Part shown: one piece after another, positions 26,986 through 34,705 of the stretch | Layout: each line of letters starts with the position of its first letter | How positions within the stretch are numbered: position 1 is the first letter of the stretch | Assembly: GCF_002563955.1 (NCBI RefSeq) | Contig: NZ_PDJE01000001.1 | Span: 1,364,001 to 1,428,000, forward strand | Reading direction: 5' to 3' | Source of the DNA: Paramicrobacterium agarici | GTDB taxonomy: Bacteria; Actinomycetota; Actinomycetes; Actinomycetales; Microbacteriaceae | Length of the DNA: 64,000 nucleotides | Notes under the pieces: generated by a model | Database searches by the model: none | What the model saw: the letters and a program-made list of their open reading frames with translations, nothing else | Told to the model about the DNA's origin: nothing | Made by a program: the position numbers and the translations under genes

Positions 26986-27911
26986 GAGTTCACCTCGGCG
27001 AGCAGCGCACTCGTGATTCCCTCGGGAAACGGCGGTCCCCAGGGAACATGCCCGACCAGCACGGGAACGCGAGTGACGAGTGCGGACGCGTTCTGAAAGA
27101 CGAGCGATAGCACGTTCGGGTCTCGCCACCCCATCAGCCGAGGGAAGGCGAGCAGTGCGAGGAGCGCGTCTTTCTCGGACAATCTCTCGAAGCGCAGCGG
27201 CGAGTCATCACGCGTGGGCCGGGGAATCACGATCGCCCGCAGGGGAACGCGTTCTGCCTCCGCAGGGCGCGGGGCGATGACCTGGCGCTCATCTGCGCTG
27301 ACGCGCGAGCTGCCCATCGCCGCGCGTGACGCGAGCTCTTCGATTCCGGAGCGGAGGCGAAGCTCCCGGGAGCCGCGGCGGATCGTCGGCAGGGTAGCCG
27401 CGTCGTCGATCACCAGCACATCGTCGGTGATGACCGATGCTCCTTCGCTGCAGAGCAGCGTCGCCATCGTCGTCTTTCCCTGGCCGGAGTGCCCGACGAA
27501 CGCGATCCCAGCACCGTCGACATCGACGGCGCTGCCGTGAAAGACCGGCGATCCTTTGAGATAGAGAAGAAGCGACATGAGGGTTCCTGTCGTCATGACG
27601 CCGTCCATGCCCTGGTCAACCCCGGCGAGCATGCGGAGCTCGACGTCGCGGAAGTCCGGCGAGATCAGGTAGTCGCAGACCCCGTGCACGCGAAAATGCA
27701 GGTCGCCAGACGCTGTCCTGACGAGGGTGTACCACGGTTCGTTCGTCTCGAAGTTGAGAAGATGCTCTCCCGCGGGCTGCGGTGAGCTCGCCTGGGAGTA
27801 GGGCCCGGTTCGCACGCGAATGTCGGCTTCGCCCATGCCCGAGTATCCGGCGTCGTGAAGATCGAAATCGGTGTCGATCCCAAGGCCGTACAACATGGTC
27901 AGGCTCATCAT
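26982..27911 (-). CDS. HPr kinase-like protein of the lasso operon
   Basis: This 309-residue protein has the HPr kinase/phosphorylase core. HGSAVDVDGAGIAFVG leads into Walker A GHSGQGKT (140-147), followed by the ITDDVLVIDD pair near 163. In the paeninodin lasso cluster a homologue phosphorylates the C-terminal serine of the precursor. Here the precursor ends in Gly-Ser-Arg, so Ser42 or the earlier Ser37-Ser38 are possible sites. The start ATG at 27911 overlaps the B2 stop as ATGA; a second ATG follows at once and would have better spacing from GGGAG. Part of the frame upstream is open but overlaps B2. Confidence 0.85.
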   Translation of the reverse strand: MMSLTMLYGLGIDTDFDLHDAGYSGMGEADIRVRTGPYSQASSPQPAGEHLLNFETNEPWYTLVRTASGDLHFRVHGVCDYLISPDFRDVELRMLAGVDQGMDGVMTTGTLMSLLLYLKGSPVFHGSAVDVDGAGIAFVGHSGQGKTTMATLLCSEGASVITDDVLVIDDAATLPTIRRGSRELRLRSGIEELASRAAMGSSRVSADERQVIAPRPAEAERVPLRAIVIPRPTRDDSPLRFERLSEKDALLALLAFPRLMGWRDPNVLSLVFQNASALVTRVPVLVGHVPWGPPFPEGITSALLAEVNS

Positions 27912-28366
27912 GCTCCCTTCGTCGGAACCGTCAGGACGGCGTATCGATCGGAGCCGTCGGGATCGAGAGCGACGCCGTTGACCTCGAGCCACGCGTGAGC
28001 GGCGACAACTCCATCGGTCTTTGACACACCGATGCGGAGAATGGGATCTCGTGAGCGCAGAAACGAGCCGCCGACGATTGCGCGCCGAAGGCACGTGCCG
28101 TTGAAAGGGCTCTGCCTCAGCAATCGCCAGGCTGTGTCAAGCTTCTCGCGATCGCGGGGCGTCAGCCCGGCGTCATCGAGGGATGCTGTCGGGGCGGCAT
28201 CGCCGTCCATGACCACGCGAACGTGCCCGATGCGCGCCGCCCGTTCGACGCCGCCGCGGCGAAGCGCCGACTCGACGCGCGCCGCACGCACGGTCGCGAT
28301 GGCCAGATCGACCCAGCGGTGGGGAGGGTATGCGAGAACGGTGCGCACGCGGTGTCTAAGCGGCAT
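27908..28366 (-). CDS. Lasso peptide B2 protein, transglutaminase-like leader protease
   Basis: B2 proteins cut the leader from the lasso precursor, helped by B1. This one has 152 residues, normal for a split B2. The Cys-His-Asp protease centre is visible as GTCLRRAIVGGSFL (Cys92), AHAWLEVNG (His124) and Asp135. LRIGVSKT lies between Cys and His as in the family. The ATG at 28366 overlaps the last 11 bases of the cyclase gene, which favours coupled translation; a longer frame runs to 28447 inside the cyclase. Its partner B1 is the PqqD-like protein at 22.6 kb. Confidence 0.92.
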   Translation of the reverse strand: MPLRHRVRTVLAYPPHRWVDLAIATVRAARVESALRRGGVERAARIGHVRVVMDGDAAPTASLDDAGLTPRDREKLDTAWRLLRQSPFNGTCLRRAIVGGSFLRSRDPILRIGVSKTDGVVAAHAWLEVNGVALDPDGSDRYAVLTVPTKGA

Positions 28367-29507
28367 GGGGCACGACCGGGAGATTGTTCTGCGCCAGCCA
28401 GGCTGCGTGAAGACTGATGGTGCTGTGTGTCGACGGACTTTCGCCAAGCCACTCGCTCCGCAAACGTTCGGGGTCGATCAGGTCGTGGTCGACGCCGTCG
28501 CCGTTCCACGACCGCGCGAACTCCCGTTCAGGCTCAAGCCACCGCGTCTCGTTGAACGCCGCCTTCGTCGTGCGGCTGAGGATGGCGTCGGGAAGAAGAT
28601 CGTGAAAGAGAGCGCGCATCATCTGCGTTCGCCCTCCGAACCCCCAGTACCCGCCGGTCCTCTCCAAGGCCCGGAAGAACCGCTCATCGTCGAACGGAGA
28701 GAGCGGACTGTGCCCGTGGGCTCGCGCAACCGCTGCAAAGTTCGCCCGCGCCATTGACGCTGGGCGAGAATCGACCAGCGCGCGAAGTGAGCGATTCCAC
28801 GCGAGAGGTTCCTTTGCCGAATGGATGACCTCTGTGAGCCGACGTTGACCCTCCCGGGTCAGCCAGGGAGAGCGTGCGACGAGCGCAGACGTGAGATCTG
28901 AATCGTTGCCGCGATGCGCGACGAGGGCATAGGCCTCACGCAGCGAGGTGCGCACCCAGATGTTCCTGACGGCCTCGCTGAGCGGTGTGATGCGCCGCCC
29001 CTCGATGACCAGGTCGCCCCCTTCACCTGTCAGCAGCACACCGGGGACGAGCTTCGTATAGATGGCACCGTGGAGCTGAAGAGCCGACGGCCAGAGCAGC
29101 CCGTGCGCGGTGAGCCCCGCTTGGGCGGCCTCACTGAGAAGCGACTGCTCACCACGAAATTCGAGTACGATGCGTTCGCGAATGCTCAGGTGCTCGAGCA
29201 CCAAGTCTTGCCAGTCAGATTCGTCAGACCGGGGAGCGTCAGGGTGTTTCACGGTGACAGGGATCGGGTCATCGGCGTCGAGGGATCGTGCGATGGCCGT
29301 CGCGAGCGCGAGAATCGCCGACGAGTCGCGCCCGCCCGAGAAGAGAACGTAGACCGGTATGCCCGTGAACGCCGTTTTGACGATCTGCTCAAGTGCTACG
29401 CGTGGCGTCGCTGATCGCTGCTTGTGCTCTGCGGTGCGAGCAAACGGCTCTCCGCTAGGGAAAGCGAATGCCTGCTCCTCTGGTCTCAACCGCACGAAGT
29501 CGTTCAT
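28356..29507 (-). CDS. Lasso cyclase, asparagine-synthetase domain only
   Basis: Lasso cyclases adenylate an Asp or Glu side chain of the core and close the ring onto the N-terminus. The 383-residue protein has the ATP pyrophosphatase loop YVLFSGGRDSSAILALA at residues 53-69 and LLTGEGGDLVIEG later. It lacks the N-terminal glutaminase-like domain of about 200 residues that usual lasso C proteins keep, so it is a minimal form. The ATG at 29507 is the first good start after the precursor gene. The frame stays open to 29627, but that part overlaps the precursor. No clear ribosome site is visible, and a strong hairpin (29517-29548) lies just before the start. Confidence 0.88.
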   Translation of the reverse strand: MNDFVRLRPEEQAFAFPSGEPFARTAEHKQRSATPRVALEQIVKTAFTGIPVYVLFSGGRDSSAILALATAIARSLDADDPIPVTVKHPDAPRSDESDWQDLVLEHLSIRERIVLEFRGEQSLLSEAAQAGLTAHGLLWPSALQLHGAIYTKLVPGVLLTGEGGDLVIEGRRITPLSEAVRNIWVRTSLREAYALVAHRGNDSDLTSALVARSPWLTREGQRRLTEVIHSAKEPLAWNRSLRALVDSRPASMARANFAAVARAHGHSPLSPFDDERFFRALERTGGYWGFGGRTQMMRALFHDLLPDAILSRTTKAAFNETRWLEPEREFARSWNGDGVDHDLIDPERLRSEWLGESPSTHSTISLHAAWLAQNNLPVVPHAA

Positions 29508-29516
29508 GGTGTACGT

Positions 29517-29548
29517 CGCGGCGGACGGCCGCTCCGCCGTCCGCCGCG
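29517..29548 (-). promoter_or_regulatory. Stem-loop between lasso precursor and cyclase genes
   Basis: CGCGGCGGACGGC and GCCGTCCGCCGCG form a perfect 13-base stem with a six-base loop, 12 bases after the precursor stop and 9 bases before the cyclase ATG. There is no T-run, so it is not a clear terminator. A hairpin here could lower cyclase expression or protect the precursor mRNA, as described for other lasso operons. Confidence 0.75.
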
Positions 29549-29560
29549 TCCCCGATTCAC

Positions 29561-29692
29561 TCAGCGTGATCCCTTGGGGGATGAGCCACCCCACCAATAG
29601 GTGTTGTCGTCGAAATCGAGAGCCCACGGATCCCCGAGTGTGACGCTCGAGAACCGACCGATCTCCGTGACTTTCGGTGATTCATATGCCAT
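29561..29692 (-). CDS. Lasso peptide precursor
   Basis: This 43-residue ORF is the substrate of the lasso enzymes. The leader holds YESPKVTEIGRFSSVT (residues 3-18), which fits the known Y-x2-P-x(L/V)-x3-G-x5-T leader motif bound by B1 proteins. The Thr at position -2 sets the cut after Leu19, leaving a 24-residue core that starts with Gly20. A ring from Gly20 could close on Asp26 (7 residues) or Asp28 (9 residues). Tyr32-Trp33-Trp34 are bulky residues that could lock the thread. The tail ends SSPKGSR. GGAGAG lies six bases before the ATG. Spacing to the cyclase, direction and the shared operator all fit. The chemistry of the product is predicted, not shown. Confidence 0.92.
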   Translation of the reverse strand: MAYESPKVTEIGRFSSVTLGDPWALDFDDNTYWWGGSSPKGSR

Positions 29693-29762
29693 GATTTCTC
29701 TCCGCTCTACATGTGATTCATCTCGCCTGGGAATCAGGAGAGATGGCCAAACCGTAGCAAAC

Positions 29763-29777
29763 GTGAGTAACGCTCAC
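29763..29777. promoter_or_regulatory. Palindromic operator between lasso precursor and exporter
   Basis: GTGAGTAACGCTCAC has both half-sites perfect. It sits between the divergent precursor and ABC exporter genes, 70 and 43 bases from their starts, and could control both. A weaker copy, GTGAAGAACCCTCGA, is at 29799-29813, and a CCCTCGAATTGGGGG element at 29807-29821. Confidence 0.75.
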
Positions 29778-29806
29778 AATAAAAACTATGGTCAAAACGT
29801 GAAGAA

Positions 29807-29821
29807 CCCTCGAATTGGGGG
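29807..29821. promoter_or_regulatory. CCCC/GGGG-type element before the exporter gene
   Basis: CCCTCGAATTGGGGG directly abuts the proposed exporter start. Nearly the same sequence, CCCTCGAAGTGGGGG, occurs before the CDP-glucose dehydratase gene at 36118-36132. Confidence 0.45.
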
Positions 29822-31707
29822 TGAGCGATGCGGTCAGGGGCCTCGGACTGAGCGGAACGCGTGGCTATGCTCGCCATGTGGCCAACGCACAGGTGCCCCC
29901 GACATCGAAAAGCCCCCGCCGGCTCTACCGGCTGGTGTCGTTCAGTCTGTCGTTGGTGTGGACGGCATCGCGCAGCTCGTTCGTCTGGCTCGTGGTGCTG
30001 CAGCTGGCCGGTGCGGCGGTGATTGCCGGCCAGGTGTTCGCTGTGCAGTGGGTGCTCGCCGGCATCCTCGGCCTCGGGGAGCCGTCGGCGTCGGTCAGTA
30101 CCCTGGTGGCAGCTGTCGTCGCTCTGGCGGTCCTCACCGCCCTCGGCGCCGTTTTCGGCTCAGTGCAAGGATCGCTCAGCCGTTTCGTCGGCGAGTCCGT
30201 CGCGCGAGCGATGTGGCATCGTCTGCTCGACGTCTCCACGGGCGTTGGTTTGAAGAAGTTCGAGTCCCCCGAGTTCTTCGACAGGCTCGAGCGCGTGCGC
30301 ACGAGCGCGCTGACACGCCCGTTTCTCGTCACGAACGGTGTGATCGCGGTGATCGGCGCTGTTGCAGCAGGACTGGGCCTCGCCATCACCCTCGCGGCAT
30401 TCCATCCCGTTCTTCTGCCGTTGCTTCTGATCAGCGGTCTTCCTGTTCTGCTGACGAGCAGGCGTGAGAGTCGACTGGAATTTCGATTCAACGTCGATCA
30501 GACGCAGCCGATTCGGCAGCGGACCTATACATCGATCCTGCTCACAGGGCGTGACGAGGCGAAAGAAATCCGGGCATTCGGTCTTGCGCGCTCGCTTCGG
30601 GCCCGGTTCGACGCGCTGTACCGGCGCTATCTTGCCGATCTCGGCGCGCACTTGCGCCGTCGTGCCGTCTACAGCGTGATCGGGCAGTTCACCGCCGCCG
30701 TCGTGCTCGGGGCGACACTGCTGGTTCTCGTGTGGCTGATCACTCTCGGGCAGATCGGCATCGCGGCCGCCGGGGCAGCGCTCGTCGCGGTGCGGATGCT
30801 GTCGGCCCAGGTGCAGTCGCTGACCGGCGGGATTCAGACGATCTTCGAATCCGGGCTCTTCATTGACGACCTGCGAGAGTTCATCTCGCTGACGGACGAT
30901 GATTCCGAAGGCGAGGCGATCGCGAAACCGCGCACGTTCGCATCGCTCGAACTGTCAGACGCGACGTTCACCTACCCCGGTCGGGACGTGCCGGCCGTCG
31001 ACAGAGTGGATGTTCGGATCGGAAAGGGCGAGGTCGTCGCCCTTGTCGGAGAGAACGGTTCGGGCAAGACAACCCTCGCCAAGATCGTCGCCGGCCTGTA
31101 TCCGGTCGACCGCGGCAGCATCCTCTGGGATGGGCGAGACGTCGCATTGCTTCCGGAGGGCACGCTCAGGGCGAGCACAGCAGTGATCTTTCAGGATTTC
31201 GTGCGCTATGCGATGAGCGCCTCAGCGAACATCTCATTCGGCAATCCGGATGCCCCTCTGAGCGAGGAGCGGGTCAGAGCCGCTGCGACAGCATCCGGTG
31301 CCCGTGAGTTTCTCGATGATCTGCCGCAGGGCTTCGAGACGCCATTGACGCGCCTGTTCGAAGGTGGCCGCGATCTGTCGGGAGGTCAATGGCAGCGCGT
31401 CGCAATCGCCCGCGCGTTCTACCGCGATGCACCTCTCGTCGTGCTGGACGAGCCCTCGTCCGCGCTTGATCCTCGAGCCGAGTATGAGCTGTACTCGTCG
31501 TTGCGCGAGACGCTGCGCGGACGCTCTGCCCTGGTGATCTCGCACCGGTTCTCGACGGTGCGCAACGCCGACCGGATCTACGTGCTGAAAGACGGGCGGG
31601 TGGCCGAGCACGGCACGCACGACGAGCTCATGCGACGCCGGGGCGTCTACGCTGAGCTGTTCACGCTTCAGGCCTCTGCCTACCTTGAGGACGAAGACGT
31701 GGCGTGA
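29821..31707 (+). CDS. ABC exporter, probable lasso peptide exporter
   Basis: This 628-residue half-transporter joins a membrane domain (hydrophobic segments between about 35 and 310) to an ATPase domain. It has the Walker A GENGSGKTT, the signature LSGGQWQRVAIA, Walker B LVVLDEPSSALD and the ISHRFSTV His switch. DEAKEIRAFGL in the membrane domain is common in peptide exporters of this type. It is divergent from the lasso precursor and shares its operator region, as D proteins do in lasso clusters. The start is uncertain: TTG at 29815, GTG at 29821 and GTG at 29878 are in frame, and none has a good ribosome site. Its 3' end overlaps the convergent PAP2 gene by 47 bases. Confidence 0.83.
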   Translation: MSDAVRGLGLSGTRGYARHVANAQVPPTSKSPRRLYRLVSFSLSLVWTASRSSFVWLVVLQLAGAAVIAGQVFAVQWVLAGILGLGEPSASVSTLVAAVVALAVLTALGAVFGSVQGSLSRFVGESVARAMWHRLLDVSTGVGLKKFESPEFFDRLERVRTSALTRPFLVTNGVIAVIGAVAAGLGLAITLAAFHPVLLPLLLISGLPVLLTSRRESRLEFRFNVDQTQPIRQRTYTSILLTGRDEAKEIRAFGLARSLRARFDALYRRYLADLGAHLRRRAVYSVIGQFTAAVVLGATLLVLVWLITLGQIGIAAAGAALVAVRMLSAQVQSLTGGIQTIFESGLFIDDLREFISLTDDDSEGEAIAKPRTFASLELSDATFTYPGRDVPAVDRVDVRIGKGEVVALVGENGSGKTTLAKIVAGLYPVDRGSILWDGRDVALLPEGTLRASTAVIFQDFVRYAMSASANISFGNPDAPLSEERVRAAATASGAREFLDDLPQGFETPLTRLFEGGRDLSGGQWQRVAIARAFYRDAPLVVLDEPSSALDPRAEYELYSSLRETLRGRSALVISHRFSTVRNADRIYVLKDGRVAEHGTHDELMRRRGVYAELFTLQASAYLEDEDVA

Positions 31708-32509
31708 CGGGATTCGCCGTCGCCACCCAGACGACCAGCCAGGTGCCGGCGAGCGTTGCCGTGGCGAACGAGGCGATCGTTCCGGCGACGGCGCCGGCCA
31801 GAGGTGCCAGAGCGATGAGTCCAAGTGTGACAGCGGCGATGGCCCCTGCCGGTCCGTGCGCGAGGGTGCGAAGCTGCCTCAGCGACGCAACGCGCATGCG
31901 GGCTGCCCACGGCGCGACGATTCCCGCAAGAGCGATTCCGCCCAGAACGTCGCTGGGGCGATGCGCAAGCGTCGTGACGGAGGCGATGCCGACGAGGGTC
32001 ACGGCGGCGACGACGCAGCACACTGCGACGAGGCGGATGTTCCTGCCCCGCAGCATCCGAACGACCATGATGCCGGCAAGAGCGCTTACCACGACGTGCC
32101 CGCTCGGGTACGTGTTGACCGAGTAGCCGAAGTCGCCGAAGTACGGGCGCTCAAGAACGAGATGCTTGAGGATGCTGCTCGCCGCGTACGCTCCCACGAT
32201 CGCCGAGGCGCCGACCGCGGCATCTGTCGCGAGGCCCCGGCACGCACCGACGATGCCGAGGATAGCCGCCGCGACGCCAAGTGCGTAGGGAGTGAGGGAA
32301 CGTGCTCGAGCGAACGCCAGATCGGCGGATGGCGGAAGCCAATCGAACACGCCGAGACTGAACGCGTCGGTGTACTGCCCGGCGGGGGTGAGCACGGCGG
32401 CGACGAAGACCAAGGCGAACGCGAGAGCGAAGCTGATGCTCCAACCGGCGGCGCGACGCAGGTGACGCTGCAGATCGCGCCGCCGGTCAGCAGCGAGCAA
32501 GCTCCTCAT
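31661..32509 (-). CDS. PAP2 family membrane phosphatase
   Basis: The protein is a membrane phosphatase of the lipid phosphatase superfamily. In this setting it may recycle undecaprenyl pyrophosphate after polymerisation. The 282 residues contain about seven to eight hydrophobic segments and the family motifs KHLVLERP, YPSGH and HRPSDVLGG, with both catalytic histidines. The ATG at 32509 lies inside the end of the glycosyltransferase gene, a 23-base overlap that suggests one transcript. The far C-terminus overlaps the convergent exporter gene. Confidence 0.85.
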   Translation of the reverse strand: MRSLLAADRRRDLQRHLRRAAGWSISFALAFALVFVAAVLTPAGQYTDAFSLGVFDWLPPSADLAFARARSLTPYALGVAAAILGIVGACRGLATDAAVGASAIVGAYAASSILKHLVLERPYFGDFGYSVNTYPSGHVVVSALAGIMVVRMLRGRNIRLVAVCCVVAAVTLVGIASVTTLAHRPSDVLGGIALAGIVAPWAARMRVASLRQLRTLAHGPAGAIAAVTLGLIALAPLAGAVAGTIASFATATLAGTWLVVWVATANPVTPRLRPQGRQRPEA

Positions 32510-33605
32510 CGACGATCGTGTGAAGTCGGCTGATGAAGCGGCTTTCCGAGAACTCCTCCGAGTGGTCGACGATGGTGCGCGTCGACCAGGAGCGCTGGAC
32601 CATCTGCTCGACGGCGGCAGCGACAGAGGTGGCATCTGGTTGGTCGAAGAACACGCCCGTGATGTTCTCGACGACGGTGTCGAGGTAGCCTCCATCGCGC
32701 AGCGCAGCGGTGGGTCGACCGAAACCGGCGGCTTCGAGCGGGGTGAGCCCGAAATCCTCGTACGAGGCGGCGACGAGTCCCGAGCAGTTTTCATACAGCC
32801 AACGCAGCTCGCCATCGCTGACGCGTCCGAGGATGTGCGTGTTTCCGACCCGCTCGGCCAGTGCGTCGAGTCGCTTGCGTTCCGGTCCGTCGCCGACGAT
32901 GACCAGGCCCAGATCGGGCAGTTGCGAGACGGCCTCAATGACGGTGTCGACGTTCTTGTACGGCAGCAGCCGAGCGACGCAGAGGACGAATGGCTGCTGT
33001 ACGCGGGCGACAGGTTCCGGCGTCGCGGAGAGGGCGGACATGGCCGGAGGCGGGGGAAGCACCTCGGCGTCGATCCCGTACACTTCAGCGACGGCTCGCT
33101 TGATGATCGTCGAATTCACGACGTAGCGGTCGGCGGTCTGGGCCGCCTTCTGGTCCCACGTGCGCAGCTCGGGGCCGATGGCGCCCGCCACGGCTTCGAT
33201 GGCGCGGGAGCGAAGGCTGTGGCCGCCGTTCGAGCCGGAGTAGCGAGTCGTCTGGTAGAGCCAGCGTGCGGGGGCGTGGCAGTAGACGATCTTGCGGCCC
33301 GTCGTCTGGATGCCGTGAGCCCACCCGCTCGAGCTCGCGACGAGCACGTCGGCGTCGAGGCGACACTGCGAGACAGCATCCTTCAGAAAAGGAAGTGCAA
33401 GACGGTGATGCTGGCGGAGCAGCCTCCAGCGGTTGATCGGCATGGGTTTGACGTCGATGGCACCGAACTCCGGGAATGTGCTGCTCGGGTTGTACAGCGT
33501 GGTATGCAGGGCGAGACGGGGGAAGGCGTGCGTGAGTGTGAGAGCAACACGCTCGGCGCCTCCTCGTTGCGTCACATAGTCATGAGCAAGGGCGATGTCC
33601 GCCAC
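32487..33605 (-). CDS. Glycosyltransferase family 4
   Basis: This 372-residue GT-B enzyme begins MADIALAHDYVTQRGGAERV, typical of a group found in many capsule clusters. The donor domain has FVLCVARLLPYKNVDTVIEAV, LVIVGDGPERKRL and VAASYEDFGLTPLEAAGFGRPTAA, with the E-x7-E region. The GTG start at 33605 has GAGGA six bases before it. Two operator palindromes lie upstream, at 33648 and 33720. The nearer one, read in this direction, runs straight into TTTTAGG, a -10-like box. Specificity is unknown. Confidence 0.9.
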   Translation of the reverse strand: MADIALAHDYVTQRGGAERVALTLTHAFPRLALHTTLYNPSSTFPEFGAIDVKPMPINRWRLLRQHHRLALPFLKDAVSQCRLDADVLVASSSGWAHGIQTTGRKIVYCHAPARWLYQTTRYSGSNGGHSLRSRAIEAVAGAIGPELRTWDQKAAQTADRYVVNSTIIKRAVAEVYGIDAEVLPPPPAMSALSATPEPVARVQQPFVLCVARLLPYKNVDTVIEAVSQLPDLGLVIVGDGPERKRLDALAERVGNTHILGRVSDGELRWLYENCSGLVAASYEDFGLTPLEAAGFGRPTAALRDGGYLDTVVENITGVFFDQPDATSVAAAVEQMVQRSWSTRTIVDHSEEFSESRFISRLHTIVDEELARC

Positions 33606-33647
33606 GGCGAGTCCTCTCGAAGTGATCGAATCGAGCGCGTCCTAAAA

Positions 33648-33662
33648 GTGAGGAAAGCTCAG
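33648..33662 (-). promoter_or_regulatory. Palindromic operator, proximal copy before GT4-PAP2
   Basis: On the minus strand the site is CTGAGCTTTCCTCAC followed by TTTTAGGAC, the same CTCAC-TTTAG order as at 3548-3567. It is 43 bases upstream of the glycosyltransferase start. Confidence 0.7.
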
Positions 33663-33719
33663 ATATAGCAATTCGAGACTACGGTTGGAGCGTGGAGGAT
33701 GCATGACCCCAATGCGAGG

Positions 33720-33734
33720 GTGAGGAATCCTCAC
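33720..33734. promoter_or_regulatory. Palindromic operator, distal copy before GT4-PAP2
   Basis: GTGAGGAATCCTCAC is perfect over all seven outer pairs around one central base, the best copy in the window. CCCCAATGCGAGGG (33707-33720) touches it. It is followed by ATTTAGTGC on the plus strand, but no plus-strand gene follows, so it may be an auxiliary site 72 bases from the proximal copy. Confidence 0.7.
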
Positions 33735-33805
33735 ATTTAGTGCGGTGCATTACCGCGGTGGTCGCTCACGCGTGAGGTGCCGTGTGTTCGGTGGTGCCGA
33801 CGCTG

Positions 33806-34705
33806 TCAGCGCCGCGTGATCCAGCCCGCGTCCCACGGGAGGCGCGCGACGTCACCGGCGACTGAGCGAAGCTGTGGGGCGGCCCAATATCGAAGCACAG
33901 CGTTGAAGCAGCGACGCCGCTCAGCCATGCTCAAGGGGGCGCGTGCAACAGCCTTCATCATGAGAGTGATGCTGCGCGAGTACGGGAACGGAACGTTCGG
34001 GCGGCTCGGGTCGATCCACTCGGCTTCGGAGTTGCGGTGCCCGCCGCTGCGGTCGACGTGCTGCCGAATCGAGAGGCGCTTTGCGTCAGGGGACGAAAGC
34101 AGGCAGCGACCGCGCAGCGCCATGGAGGTTGGCATGATGAACTCTCCACCCGTTGACACGGAGATGCCGCCCGACTCTCGAACCACGTGCGTGCGCATGA
34201 GGCCGAACTGAATCTGCGCGACCTTGCGCTGGAACAAGACGCGTATCCGCTCGTGCGCGGACGGCTGACCGAGGTCGAGATCGCCGTCCTCATGCTGACC
34301 CACGACGGCGCTGTTCTCATCGATGAGATTGACGCGCGGGTAGGCGACGACCGCTGATTGCCCGGCATCTGAGAGTCGGTCGACGGAGTCTTTGATCAGA
34401 AGTGGATGCGGTTCGTCGTCGTGGTACGCCCACATGATGAGCGGCGCGGAGGCGTCGGCGAGGAGCGCGTTGGAATTGCGTGCGCCTCCGATGTTCTGCT
34501 CGTTGCGCGTGTAGCGGATTCTGCTGTCGGACGACGCGAACTCCTGAACGATGCCCTCGGTGTCGTCTGTCGACGCGTTGTCGCGGATGAGCAGCTCGAA
34601 GTCGGCGAAGGTCTGGCTTTGCAGAGCGGCAAGCGATCGGGCAATGTAGTCAGCCCCGTTGTACACGGGCATCGCGATCGTGACGGGTGGCACGGCGGCA
34701 GTCAT
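33806..34705 (-). CDS. Glycosyltransferase family 2
   Basis: This 299-residue GT-A enzyme has the usual opening PVTIAMPVYNGADYIARSL, LLIRDNASTDDT for nucleotide binding, NIGGARNSNAL and the WAYHDDEPHP acid region, where DDE takes the place of the DxD metal motif. The ATG at 34705 shares ATGA with the pyruvyltransferase-like gene upstream, so both are on one transcript. It adds one sugar to the repeat unit or a side branch; donor and acceptor cannot be named. Confidence 0.88.
   Translation of the reverse strand: MTAAVPPVTIAMPVYNGADYIARSLAALQSQTFADFELLIRDNASTDDTEGIVQEFASSDSRIRYTRNEQNIGGARNSNALLADASAPLIMWAYHDDEPHPLLIKDSVDRLSDAGQSAVVAYPRVNLIDENSAVVGQHEDGDLDLGQPSAHERIRVLFQRKVAQIQFGLMRTHVVRESGGISVSTGGEFIMPTSMALRGRCLLSSPDAKRLSIRQHVDRSGGHRNSEAEWIDPSRPNVPFPYSRSITLMMKAVARAPLSMAERRRCFNAVLRYWAAPQLRSVAGDVARLPWDAGWITRR

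Noticed and set aside
29508..29627. N-terminal extension of the lasso cyclase over the precursor gene
   Set aside because: The residues look random, the frame overlaps the precursor ORF and crosses the hairpin. The precursor frame matches the known leader motif far better.
29799..29813. A further operator copy GTGAAGAACCCTCGA
   Set aside because: Both half-sites carry changes; it may be a weak site but is not counted with the twelve.
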